From Hyphomicrobiales bacterium (GTDB taxonomy: Bacteria > Pseudomonadota > Alphaproteobacteria > Rhizobiales > OSC116): a stretch of DNA of 64,000 nt. The translations under genes were made by a program, and so were the position numbers. Positions within the stretch are counted from its first letter, which is position 1. The number at the start of each line of letters is the position of its first letter. Shown one piece after another: positions 1 through 8,445 of the stretch. The stretch covers positions 124,001 through 188,000 of the forward strand of contig JABSRZ010000005.1 in the NCBI GenBank assembly GCA_013214705.1, given 5' to 3'. The notes below the pieces were generated by a model, which searched no databases, was not told the DNA's origin, and saw only the letters and a program-made list of their open reading frames with translations.

Positions 1-944
1 CGATTGTCAAGATTTTCATAAATGCTTGGCAATACTTGTTTCATCCAATCATTGGTATTTACAACAAAGCCGGAACGCGTTGAATCCAGTGCAAAGCCAT
101 AGATCTCTACTTTTGAATTTGACCAATCCCAGATCAAATCTCTCCAATCTCTATGGACATAGCCACAAATGACATCAGGTTGAAAATCTACGATGGCAGA
201 ATGCAGGGCCATCGTTTCTTCTCTTGACTCCTGATTAACACTAATCTCTCTAACTTCCGCTTCCGGGTCGATAGATTTGTGCGCGTTCTTAAACGTCCTT
301 CGACGTGATAATTGTTCAGCTGATTTCAAAACTGAATCAAGATAAAGGTATTTTAATTTTTTACCTCGGACCTTATTAAACATTTCATAAAATGGGGTGC
401 CAAAGTCAATTTTGAAGCTGTTATATGGCAGGCCTTCTCTTAACACCTCGATCAAGCTTACTTGACTTGTCGTTGTGGACAATGAAGCAATGTCCGTTTC
501 ATTGGTTATGCCCGTTAGGACTACAGCGTCCAATGCATCCATTATATAGGTTGGCATTGATTTATTGGTAAAACTACCCAAAATAAATTCGTGCCCGTCT
601 GACACCACGCCTTTTTCAATCGCTATCACCAGCCTAGTGTAAAACGGATTGTCAAAAATGCCGCCACCGACAACATCGCGGTTGTAGAAAAAACCGACGC
701 GCCAATACGACTCGACCCAAGGCGTAGTAACTAAAAACGAACCCTTCCCGACCTGCCGCCGAATGATTCCTTCAGATTCGAGGTCCTTTAAGGTCTTTGT
801 GACTGTGATTAGCGAAAAGTCACAGAACTTAATGATTTCATTCTGGGATTCAATCTTATCGCCAACCTTAAGCCCGCCTGTTTTCCAACGCCGGAAAAGG
901 TCGGACCGTAATTGCAGATGACGAGGTGATAAATTTGTACTCAA
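1..944 (-). CDS. GntR-type regulator with LacI-like effector domain (partial)
   Basis: The reading frame runs off the left window edge, so the C-terminus is missing. The first ~75 residues form a GntR winged helix (LRSDLFRRW, then SLITVTKTLKDLESEGII and GKGSF). The rest resembles a periplasmic-binding/LacI-type sensor (DVVGGGIFDNPFY, DALDAVVLTGI, FQPDVICGYVHRDW). This GntR-LacI architecture is known for sugar-responsive repressors. The start chosen is TTG at 944, which overlaps the stop of the upstream SDR gene as TTGA; a GTG at 959 is an alternative. It probably controls the adjacent amino-sugar genes through the inverted repeat at 1731-1748 (inference). Confidence 0.8.
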   Translation of the reverse strand, partial: MSTNLSPRHLQLRSDLFRRWKTGGLKVGDKIESQNEIIKFCDFSLITVTKTLKDLESEGIIRRQVGKGSFLVTTPWVESYWRVGFFYNRDVVGGGIFDNPFYTRLVIAIEKGVVSDGHEFILGSFTNKSMPTYIMDALDAVVLTGITNETDIASLSTTTSQVSLIEVLREGLPYNSFKIDFGTPFYEMFNKVRGKKLKYLYLDSVLKSAEQLSRRRTFKNAHKSIDPEAEVREISVNQESREETMALHSAIVDFQPDVICGYVHRDWRDLIWDWSNSKVEIYGFALDSTRSGFVVNTNDWMKQVLPSIYENLDN

Positions 945-1702
945 GGCATTGGATCCCACGATAATTGGCGCGCAATAATTCCACCATCTATATACAACAT
1001 TTGACCGGAAATATAGCTCGCATTTGAAGACGCAAGAAACACGGCCGCGCCACCAATATTTTCTGGCTTACCAATAACGCCTAGAGGTATTTGCGCCACA
1101 AGGGCAGCACGTACCCCCGGTTGATCAAGTCCCAACTTGGTTAGTGGTGTTTCCACAATGCCAGGCCCAATTCCGTTCACCCGAATACCTCGGTCAGCGA
1201 GTGATATCGCCAAAGACCGAACCAGCATCAATATTGCGCCTTTACTGCTATCGTAAATAACGCTGTTTTTTTCTGCCGCTAACGAATTAGTTGAGCCGAT
1301 ACATATTATCGAAGCGCCTTTTTGTTCAGGCTTCACTTTGGCGGAAAATGCCTTTGCCGCAAAAAGGTACCCCTTAACGTTCAAATTATAGGCTCGATCA
1401 AACATTTGCTCTTCAAGATCATCAAAATCGACATCTGTGAACGTCCCGGCGTTGTTAACCAAAACATCTAGCTTACCAAGTAAACCGTATGCATTTTCGA
1501 TAAATGTGTTCGCACCAGATACACTGGACATATCCGCTTGTACGAAATGGCATTCCGTCATCTTCCCCAGCGTCTTTGCTGCTTTGGTGTCCGCCTCGTG
1601 AGAGTTAATAACCAGTCGCGCGCCTTCTTTCGCAAACGCTTCGGCAATCGCATAGCCAATGCCATGTGTGGAACCAGTTATGCAAACGCACTGCTTTGTC
1701 AT
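941..1702 (-). CDS. SDR family oxidoreductase
   Basis: A 253-residue classical short-chain dehydrogenase. Visible motifs are the NAD(P)-binding TGSTHGIG near residue 10, NNAG near residue 86, the catalytic Ser in IGSTNS and the YDSSK Tyr/Lys pair. The start ATG at 1702 has an AAGGG ribosome binding site and gives the normal N-terminus; a longer reading frame exists but adds 42 non-family residues. It is divergent from nagA across 64 bp and is followed, with a 4-base overlap, by the GntR-LacI regulator gene. The substrate is probably a sugar or sugar derivative handled by this cluster, but the sequence does not identify it. Confidence 0.85.
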   Translation of the reverse strand: MTKQCVCITGSTHGIGYAIAEAFAKEGARLVINSHEADTKAAKTLGKMTECHFVQADMSSVSGANTFIENAYGLLGKLDVLVNNAGTFTDVDFDDLEEQMFDRAYNLNVKGYLFAAKAFSAKVKPEQKGASIICIGSTNSLAAEKNSVIYDSSKGAILMLVRSLAISLADRGIRVNGIGPGIVETPLTKLGLDQPGVRAALVAQIPLGVIGKPENIGGAAVFLASSNASYISGQMLYIDGGIIARQLSWDPMP

Positions 1703-1730
1703 TAAAACACCCTTGAATAATTCAATTAGT

Positions 1731-1748
1731 TGATTATAATGGTAACAT
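1731..1748. promoter_or_regulatory. Putative operator shared with the M81 gene
   Basis: The core TTATAATGGTAACAT lies at 1734-1748, in the 64-bp divergent gap between the SDR gene and nagA. The same 15 bases with one change (A for G) occur at 11697-11711 before the M81 gene. The overall shape is an imperfect inverted repeat of ATGTTA and TAACAT with a 6-bp spacer. It fits a dimeric GntR/LacI-type repressor, probably the one encoded at 1-944. Confidence 0.5.
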
Positions 1749-1766
1749 AACAGGATGGATTGAATC

Positions 1767-2945
1767 ATGCAAGTCAAACAAAAATGGATTAACGTAGTAA
1801 TTGTAACTCCCGAAGGGGAAGTGAACAAAGATCTGTATGTTATAGGCGGCAGGATATCGGCGATCGAACACCCCGGAGCAGCGATCAGTTCGGACTGGAA
1901 AGTAATTGATGGCGGTGGCCAATTTCTATTCCCGGGAATGATAGATATTCTTCAACACGGATTTGACCTAAACTACTATAGCGAACCTACTGCTGGTTGT
2001 GTTGCGAGTAGCTCTGAATTGTTGCCCGCCCACGGTGTCACCGGTTTCTTACCTTCGATTTTATCGATGCCGCCCGGTAAAGCTGCAGGTGTATTGTCTG
2101 AATTGGCACAGCAATGTGATGAGGCCAAAGGGGCTAGAGCACTTGGTCTACATAGCGAGGGCCCTTGCTTTGGGGTTGCAGGCGCGCACAATCCAAAGAA
2201 TTTACAAGAACCGACGTTAGCACTTGCCGACGAATTACTAAATGCCGCAAATGGTAAGTTAAAAGCGGTGACCATTGCGCCGGAACTTAATGGTGCCGAA
2301 GCATTTATCAAGCATTTAAAACAATCCGGGACTTCCATCCATCTTGGCCACAGCGCTGCAATGGCAGAAAATATCTCGCGTTACGTATCTTGGGGGATTG
2401 ACGCTGTAACCCATATGTATGACGCTCTGCCAGGGCTTCCGCCCGATGGCAGTGGAGTGCATCTGCTCTCGTTGACTGACGCATTAATTGCAGAGCCAGA
2501 TTTACCACTTGGCATAATTTGTGATGGCATTCACGTTCATCCAAAGTTGGTCAAACTTTTGGCTCAACTTCAATCGTCGCGTGTCTTCCTTGAAACGGAC
2601 TCTGTCAAATATGCCGGACGCGGTGGTGCAAGATTTGAACCCTATCCCGGATACTGGGTAACAAGTGCCAAGGGAAAAGCTGTGCGAGACGACAATGGCG
2701 GGCTTTGCGGCTCCTCCCTGACGTCCCATGAGGCAATGTTAAACTATATGGATTTCACCGGCAGAGATCTGACACGCGCGGCAATAGCCAGCAGTTTAGT
2801 GCCTTCCCGCATTCTTGGCATGGAAGCCGATATAGGAAGTTTAGAAGTTGGTAAGCAGGCAGATTTCGTCATGCTAGACAAGAATACACTATCTGTTAAT
2901 GCTACCTATGTAAGCGGAAAACCTGTATATGAGCGTGTAGCATGA
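1767..2945 (+). CDS. nagA: N-acetylglucosamine-6-phosphate deacetylase
   Basis: A 392-residue amidohydrolase-superfamily protein of normal NagA length. It hydrolyses GlcNAc-6-P to GlcN-6-P and acetate in the cytoplasm. Family signatures run in order: FPGMIDI near residue 57, the metal/substrate segment HSEGPCF followed by GAHNP, GHSAA, THMYDAL, CDGIHVHP and the catalytic-Asp segment LETDSVKYAG. The C-terminus has GSLEVGKQADFVML, typical of the family. It starts a tight operon, with ATGA overlaps, of two ATC-hydrolase-like genes and a sialidase-like gene. With nanE and nanK at 15-16.6 kb it would complete ManNAc conversion to GlcN-6-P; nagB and nanA are not in the window. Confidence 0.92.
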   Translation: MQVKQKWINVVIVTPEGEVNKDLYVIGGRISAIEHPGAAISSDWKVIDGGGQFLFPGMIDILQHGFDLNYYSEPTAGCVASSSELLPAHGVTGFLPSILSMPPGKAAGVLSELAQQCDEAKGARALGLHSEGPCFGVAGAHNPKNLQEPTLALADELLNAANGKLKAVTIAPELNGAEAFIKHLKQSGTSIHLGHSAAMAENISRYVSWGIDAVTHMYDALPGLPPDGSGVHLLSLTDALIAEPDLPLGIICDGIHVHPKLVKLLAQLQSSRVFLETDSVKYAGRGGARFEPYPGYWVTSAKGKAVRDDNGGLCGSSLTSHEAMLNYMDFTGRDLTRAAIASSLVPSRILGMEADIGSLEVGKQADFVMLDKNTLSVNATYVSGKPVYERVA

Positions 2946-3403
2946 CTAAAAAAGATGACAGGCCCCTACGCTACAACGACGACGGAAACGTCCACATGGA
3001 TTTTCACGTGGCCACCAATACGACGATCGATTTCATCATCGAAAGGTTCGGCATGGAAGCCATGGACCAGATTTTTGAACGGGTTGGAAAGGATGTTTAC
3101 GCAAATCTTCGTGAACATCTGATGAATGGGAATTCAGCCGAACTGGTGAAACACTGGCGGCACTTCTTTGACCGAGAAAACGCGGAATACAGTATCGAAA
3201 TAACAGACGACGCAATCATCCTGATTGTTAACAAATGCACCGCGTATGAACATGTTCAAAAAACTGCCCCCAAAATTTCAAAATTCTTTTGCGATCAAAC
3301 GATAAAGACCAACGCAGCTTTGGCCGAAGGAACACCTTTCACGATAGATACTGAAATAACGGCACCTGGTTCGTGCCGCCAAATCATACGGAGACGGACA
3401 TGA
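2942..3403 (+). CDS. ATC-hydrolase-like protein, copy 1
   Basis: A 153-residue soluble protein translationally coupled to nagA (ATGA overlap). The C-terminal half has the pattern NKCTAYEHV, then KFFCDQTIKTN, then APGSCRQII. This resembles the L-2-amino-thiazoline-4-carboxylate hydrolase-like fold (PF14196) as I remember it; the assignment rests on pattern recognition and needs a profile search. The next gene has the same length class and cysteine layout, so the two look like diverged paralogues and may act as a heteromer. Placement between nagA and a sialidase-like gene implies a step in amino-sugar or sialoside use, but no reaction can be named. Confidence 0.6.
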   Translation: MTKKDDRPLRYNDDGNVHMDFHVATNTTIDFIIERFGMEAMDQIFERVGKDVYANLREHLMNGNSAELVKHWRHFFDRENAEYSIEITDDAIILIVNKCTAYEHVQKTAPKISKFFCDQTIKTNAALAEGTPFTIDTEITAPGSCRQIIRRRT

Positions 3404-3888
3404 TACCCAGCGACCATTTTACTCGTTTCTATAACGAGGTTTTCAAGTTTCTGGAAAAACAAGGTGAAGACGCCTTAAGGGCTTACTGGCTCGAAATTAG
3501 TAGGAATCAGAGCATGCTCACCTATGATTTATTTCAGCAAAAGGGGCTGGAAGGCATGTATGAGTATTGGGAAAATATCCGAATTGAAGAAAATTGCGAC
3601 ATGGATATGGATCTTCGTGAAGATCGTCTGGAGTTGAGGATGAATGTCTGTCCTAGCCTAAGTAAAGTGATGGACAATGACGCAGCCCCTATGGGCAGAT
3701 ATTGCGACCATTGTGCAGGATGGATTGGACCCATATTAGACAAGCTGGGGTATCACTTAGTTTACGATGTTATAGATAGACAACAACCCCAGTGCGTTAT
3801 GCGCATTTTCAAAGAAAAAGAAGCCGCGCTCGAGGCTGAAAAGCATGCTAAATTGCTGATGCGTTGGCACGGAAAACTAGAAGATTAA
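3400..3888 (+). CDS. ATC-hydrolase-like protein, copy 2
   Basis: A 162-residue protein. The ATG at 3400 overlaps the preceding stop as ATGA and follows a GGAG; an earlier in-frame ATG at 3373 lies inside the upstream gene and is less likely. Key segments are NVCPSLSKV, YCDHCAGWIGPIL and QPQCVMRIF, matching the spacing of NKC, FFC and GSC in copy 1. The C-terminal 25 residues are charged and helical. Proposed as the partner or a specialised duplicate of copy 1 in the PF14196-like family. The cysteine-rich YCDHC segment could be catalytic or metal-binding (inference). Confidence 0.6.
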   Translation: MIPSDHFTRFYNEVFKFLEKQGEDALRAYWLEISRNQSMLTYDLFQQKGLEGMYEYWENIRIEENCDMDMDLREDRLELRMNVCPSLSKVMDNDAAPMGRYCDHCAGWIGPILDKLGYHLVYDVIDRQQPQCVMRIFKEKEAALEAEKHAKLLMRWHGKLED

Positions 3889-3920
3889 GCTTAGAACATT
3901 TTAGTGTGAAAGTGGTTACG

Positions 3921-5042
3921 ATGAAGATCAAGAATACCGGTTATATTAGTCGCGCCGAAGCAGGCACCAATCGGGCCTGCCTAACTTTTGGAACAGTCAC
4001 TCAAATATCAGACGGCACGCTTCTTGCGACCGCCCGCGCTGGAAATGACAAAGACTCAGATAATGAGCTTATTGAATTCTATCGGTCAATCGATGACGGT
4101 AACAACTGGGGAGCCGCAACGACACCATTTCGCGATGTTTTCGTCGATGGAAAGTTTGGAACTTTAAAACTTTGTTACCTAACTGAACTTGCACCTGACC
4201 ATATATTGGCAGCGGCAATGTGGGTTGATCGAGAAAGCTATCCAGGGAAACCGCTTTTCAACTCAAAAACCGAAGGATGTTTGCCAATGGCTATTTTGTT
4301 GGCCAGCTCATCGGATAAGGGTGAAACATGGACAGAGTGGCGTTGCGTGCAAATGCCTGACGAACTCGGTCCACCAAGTCTAACAAATCCAATTCTAAAG
4401 ATGCCTGATGGATCACTGGCAATGAGCATTGAAACCAACAAGCATTACGACGACTATTCCGCATGGGAACAAAAAGCAGTGTTTCTTTATTCTCACGACA
4501 TGGGGAAAAGTTGGTCTCTGCCGGTCATAGCGGCAGAAGATTCCGCCGCAAAAATTTTCAACTGGGATCTACGTTGTGGCGTCGGATCGGACGGTCGTGT
4601 CGCCAGCTTCGCCTGGACCTATGACACACTTACCGGAAAATACTTAAACATTCATCGGCGAATAAGCGGTAATGGCGGGCATTCTTGGGACGCTGCGACA
4701 GATCTTGGCTTTGCAGATCAGGCAGGACCACCCGCGATGCTGCCAGACGGACGTGTGGTTTTGGCTTGGGTTGATCGCTTCGAGGGACGGAATATCCGTG
4801 CGCGCATTGCACCAGCGATTGACGCACCGTTTGACGCGAATAGTGAGGTTGTTTTGTACAATCATGACGATTCAAAAATGGAAGGGACTGACAATCTTGG
4901 CGATCTACTTGTCGGCATGGAAATGTGGAGCTTTGGCCTTCCTTTTGCTACCGCCCTCAATAATGGAGACGTATTGGTAACATACTACGCTGGTGACCGG
5001 CGAAGTATGGGGTTGTATTACGCAAAATTATCGACCTTATAG
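3921..5042 (+). CDS. Sialidase-like BNR-repeat protein 1
   Basis: A 373-residue six-bladed beta-propeller protein of the sialidase superfamily (BNR_2 type). Four Asp-box repeats are visible: SIDDGNNWG, SSDKGETWT, SHDMGKSWS and the degenerate GNGGHSWD. There is no signal peptide, so it should act in the cytoplasm on an imported substrate, unlike typical secreted sialidases. The usual N-terminal RIP-type arginine segment appears as NRACLTFG, so true exo-sialidase chemistry is uncertain. GTG codons at 3906 and 3912 are alternative starts. It is the last gene of the nagA operon and converges with the MFS-HEAT gene. Confidence 0.75.
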   Translation: MKIKNTGYISRAEAGTNRACLTFGTVTQISDGTLLATARAGNDKDSDNELIEFYRSIDDGNNWGAATTPFRDVFVDGKFGTLKLCYLTELAPDHILAAAMWVDRESYPGKPLFNSKTEGCLPMAILLASSSDKGETWTEWRCVQMPDELGPPSLTNPILKMPDGSLAMSIETNKHYDDYSAWEQKAVFLYSHDMGKSWSLPVIAAEDSAAKIFNWDLRCGVGSDGRVASFAWTYDTLTGKYLNIHRRISGNGGHSWDAATDLGFADQAGPPAMLPDGRVVLAWVDRFEGRNIRARIAPAIDAPFDANSEVVLYNHDDSKMEGTDNLGDLLVGMEMWSFGLPFATALNNGDVLVTYYAGDRRSMGLYYAKLSTL

Positions 5043-5090
5043 AGCTTACTCGAAACCTCAAAACCGTCGCCCCGCGCGGATTCAAAATGA

Positions 5091-7319
5091 TCAACCTTTT
5101 AAAATGCGCCGCAACACGACGGACAAAAACACCAAAAGTGCGGAATGGGGTTCGACGATTTCTTTGGTTATTTCCAGTACCTGCTCCGCTTCCAACGCGT
5201 CACGATGTGAATTACCTACTATTTTGGGACCTAATTGTTGGAGCGCTTGAAAAGCGGATCTGGCATCACCTTTAGCCAAGTCATCTGCAATATTTGGAAA
5301 CTTGCTAGCACTGGAGCCCACAATTCTATTGATCATCACATGCAATCTGAGCCCTGGATTTTTATTCTCCCGTTGCAATTCCTGTATAAACAACCCTTCA
5401 CAGCTCAATATTTTAGAAAGAGCAAGCAGAATTACTTTACAATTGGCGTCATCAATTACAGTTTTTTCTGGTATATCGAAACGACAATAATGTCGAACCA
5501 AAGAATTAAAACTTCGACGGTCCTGGAATTTTCCTACAGTAGACACCGCGGCCAACCAACAATTGATATCACTTTCGTTTTCTAACAGGTTTCGAATGTC
5601 CGCCAAATAGGTGTGATCTTTAATATCGCCAATTGCGCGGATAGCCCTAGCACGTAGCAATGGTTGTTCAGAATTTAGATACACCGCAATCTTTTTACTG
5701 CTACTTTTCGCGCCAATCCTCCCCAACGAAGTTATCGCGGCAAACTGCAATTCTAACATGTTCCCTGTGTCCAAACGGGCCTCCAAAGCTCTGACAATGA
5801 CGGGGCTCTTTGGCAGATGCCCCAGGGCAACGATGGCTTCATAACGCACATCAAAACTTGGGTCATCCAACGCATTCAACAGTTCTTCACGCGCCAACAA
5901 GCTCCCAGACCCGCCAAATTGGTGTGCGAGGTCGAGTCTCCGCTCTTCGGATAACCGCTGGCTATATCGGTGAATGCCCCACAACACCCCAATAGGGTTG
6001 CTGACGTAAAACTGTCGCACGAATTCTTTAAATCCAGTCGCGCCTTCTTCTTGTAAAAATGCATATGAGATAGTTGAAGCAACAATTGCGAGTGCACATA
6101 GCGCAAATAGTATTTCGTAACCCGCAGCGTTTACGCCTAATATTTGTAAATGATTATTTTGAAACCAGAAAATTAAGTAACCCGCACCAAAAGTAGCGAC
6201 ACCGCCAATAACACCGTCCATGCTGTAGGCTAATCCCATATAGCTTTCTTTGGCATCGCTAGGCACGTAATTTAGTAAATAGACGTTTCCCGCGGTAATG
6301 CTGGCGCCAAATAATATACCAAACCCCAAGAAAATAGCGCTAAGAACTGGCGTCGCCGCGAAGGCACCAACGGGTAGTATCACAACAAATAATAATGCCA
6401 CCTGCGCCACCTGCGCCACAATGCGAACGCCGCGCGAACCGTGGCGATCAACCAACCAACCGCCGCTATAACTTCCGATTGCACCTCCTATCAACGAAAT
6501 CGCAGTCATAAGAACCAACTGGCCCGCTGGCACACCAAATTTATCCTTGAAAAATAAAATCAAGAAAACGTTAATAATTACAAACACCAGATATTGTGTG
6601 CCGGTTGAAAATAAAAGGAGCAAAAAGTTTCGATCGCGCAGGGGCCTCAGTAGGCCGCGAAAGGATGCGACACCGCGCGTTTGAACCGCAATAGGACGCC
6701 CACCAGTAAGTTTTAGCAAGCTCATAGCGCCCGCAAGCCCTAGGAATATCGCAATCAAAAAAATTGGATAGAACCTGTCCAAACCGGTGCGACTGTCCAG
6801 CCAAAGTTTAGCAAAATAAGATGCAAATAAAGCGGCCGGCAAGACATATAACGATAGCTTTCCAAATACGCTGCCACGAATTGATCGTGGGATAATTTCT
6901 TGTGTCCATGGCACGAACGCAGCTTCGGCAATTGTTCGAGAAAGTGAAAATAATGCGATCGCCAGAAGCAAAATCCAAAACGCCGCGTCTGGATTTGAAT
7001 TAAAAACTGGTACCAACAAGAACAGTAAAATAAAAACGTAACGCCCACTATACGCTAATATCGAGATTTTCTTACTACCAAATTTGAGAATTACAGGCAA
7101 AAATACTATGCCAAATGCCTGGAAAAAGGGCATAATTCCACCTAAAATGCCAATTTGCTTCGATTCAAACCCCAATTCTGTAAGGTACAGTGTAAACGGT
7201 GCGCCTACTGCCAAAAGAAATGCCGTTCCAGTGAAAGTACTGAACAAATACAAAAATGGTAAACGGCGGATCTTATCGTAATCGGTTTCGGTGCTACCTG
7301 TTCGGGCTATATTTGACAT
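5091..7319 (-). CDS. MFS transporter fused to a C-terminal HEAT-repeat domain
   Basis: A 742-residue protein. Residues ~18-425 form a 12-helix major facilitator domain (for example the RHGSRGVR loop and GAIGSYSGGWLVD). Residues ~450-720 are soluble helical HEAT/armadillo-like repeats, seen as FDVRYEAIVALGHLPKSP, QFAAITSLGRIGAKSS and RARAIRAIGDIKDH. MFS proteins are normally ~400-450 residues, so the extra ~300 residues are unusual. The gene follows a sialidase-like gene by 27 bp and is probably the importer for the cluster substrate. The cytoplasmic HEAT array could dock the two signal-less sialidase-like enzymes or a regulator (inference). Confidence 0.85.
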   Translation of the reverse strand: MSNIARTGSTETDYDKIRRLPFLYLFSTFTGTAFLLAVGAPFTLYLTELGFESKQIGILGGIMPFFQAFGIVFLPVILKFGSKKISILAYSGRYVFILLFLLVPVFNSNPDAAFWILLLAIALFSLSRTIAEAAFVPWTQEIIPRSIRGSVFGKLSLYVLPAALFASYFAKLWLDSRTGLDRFYPIFLIAIFLGLAGAMSLLKLTGGRPIAVQTRGVASFRGLLRPLRDRNFLLLLFSTGTQYLVFVIINVFLILFFKDKFGVPAGQLVLMTAISLIGGAIGSYSGGWLVDRHGSRGVRIVAQVAQVALLFVVILPVGAFAATPVLSAIFLGFGILFGASITAGNVYLLNYVPSDAKESYMGLAYSMDGVIGGVATFGAGYLIFWFQNNHLQILGVNAAGYEILFALCALAIVASTISYAFLQEEGATGFKEFVRQFYVSNPIGVLWGIHRYSQRLSEERRLDLAHQFGGSGSLLAREELLNALDDPSFDVRYEAIVALGHLPKSPVIVRALEARLDTGNMLELQFAAITSLGRIGAKSSSKKIAVYLNSEQPLLRARAIRAIGDIKDHTYLADIRNLLENESDINCWLAAVSTVGKFQDRRSFNSLVRHYCRFDIPEKTVIDDANCKVILLALSKILSCEGLFIQELQRENKNPGLRLHVMINRIVGSSASKFPNIADDLAKGDARSAFQALQQLGPKIVGNSHRDALEAEQVLEITKEIVEPHSALLVFLSVVLRRILKG

Positions 7320-7346
7320 TGCAGCAAGTCCTCGACCAAACGGTCT

Positions 7347-8429
7347 CTATAGTTCCAAGAAATACGCTTTAATAACGTGTTGACCGTCTTCAACTGCCCA
7401 GCAAGTTGCCAAAAACTCATGCTTACCAATCTGTAATAAGGCGGGTTGCCCGAATTTGAGACTCCCAAACTGTTTGCTAATGTTTTTTGTGTCACTCGCC
7501 ACGCTCGCTTCAGGTAATAGATTTATGCCTTGCTCGATTGAAATATGGTCTCCAGAAACATCAATTACGCGTATCCACAATCCGACCGGATATTCCCGAT
7601 GCGAATGGATGGTTAATAATTTTCCGTCCCCGAGCCAAATTAAATTCGACGCTTGCGCCAAAATATTTGTATCTACGGCGCCTCCAAACGAAGCGCCACC
7701 ATCGTTAGAAAAAACAAGGTAGTTGGTCAGGTTTTCTTGATTTTTTGTGTCATACGCCCAAAATATTATTGCGACATGGTCTGGATCCATCTCAACGATG
7801 CGGCATTCCCATGGAGCGATTTCACCATTTTCCGATCTGTAAAATTCTGACAATTTACCCCAGTTTTTACCGTTATCATCGCTATAAACAACCCAGCCAG
7901 AATGCCCATCCGAGCCAAGATGAAACGGTGCACATGCACAGAGAATCCGGCCCGAAGCAAGCTGGATGCAAGGCCCCGACATCTCTAGTTGCGCACCTTC
8001 AATATTAACCTTCAGAGGCGTCGCCCATGTTTGCCCATTATCGGTTGAGCGCGTCATCAAGTTGTTGAGCGGTAGTATTTCAAAGGTTTTTGGATCCACA
8101 ATCGGGGTCAAAGGATCGGGTCGTACAAACCCATATCCAGTCGCAAGCAATGTTCCATCTGCTAATACCAGCGGCTTCAAAGTTTCTGAAATCTCATGTG
8201 GCTCAAACTCGTGATCGTGCATCCGCCGCGGTGAACTCCAAGTGCGACCCCGATCAGAACTTTTACATACATACATTCGCTGGTCTGCTGAATCGAATGC
8301 TTGCCCAATCGCAAACATCGCCAAAAAATCTCCATTTGGAAGCAGAACAACGCCCGGAAATATGGCTTGGCGGCTAACCAATAGTGGGTCTGGGTTTTGA
8401 TATATTATAACTTGATCAATGCACTTCAT
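7347..8429 (-). CDS. Sialidase-like BNR-repeat protein 2
   Basis: A 360-residue beta-propeller protein of the sialidase superfamily. Asp boxes are SSDRGRTWS, STDNGQTWA, SDDNGKNWG and a weaker SNDGGASFG. It lacks a signal peptide, so it should be cytoplasmic. The N-terminal arginine segment reads SRQAIFPG, again not the standard RIP motif. It is distinct from the protein at 3921-5042, not a recent duplicate. It sits between the AraC regulator gene (16 bp upstream) and the MFS-HEAT transporter gene (27 bp downstream) and is probably co-transcribed with both. Confidence 0.78.
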   Translation of the reverse strand: MKCIDQVIIYQNPDPLLVSRQAIFPGVVLLPNGDFLAMFAIGQAFDSADQRMYVCKSSDRGRTWSSPRRMHDHEFEPHEISETLKPLVLADGTLLATGYGFVRPDPLTPIVDPKTFEILPLNNLMTRSTDNGQTWATPLKVNIEGAQLEMSGPCIQLASGRILCACAPFHLGSDGHSGWVVYSDDNGKNWGKLSEFYRSENGEIAPWECRIVEMDPDHVAIIFWAYDTKNQENLTNYLVFSNDGGASFGGAVDTNILAQASNLIWLGDGKLLTIHSHREYPVGLWIRVIDVSGDHISIEQGINLLPEASVASDTKNISKQFGSLKFGQPALLQIGKHEFLATCWAVEDGQHVIKAYFLEL

Positions 8430-8445
8430 TATTTAATCCATTATG

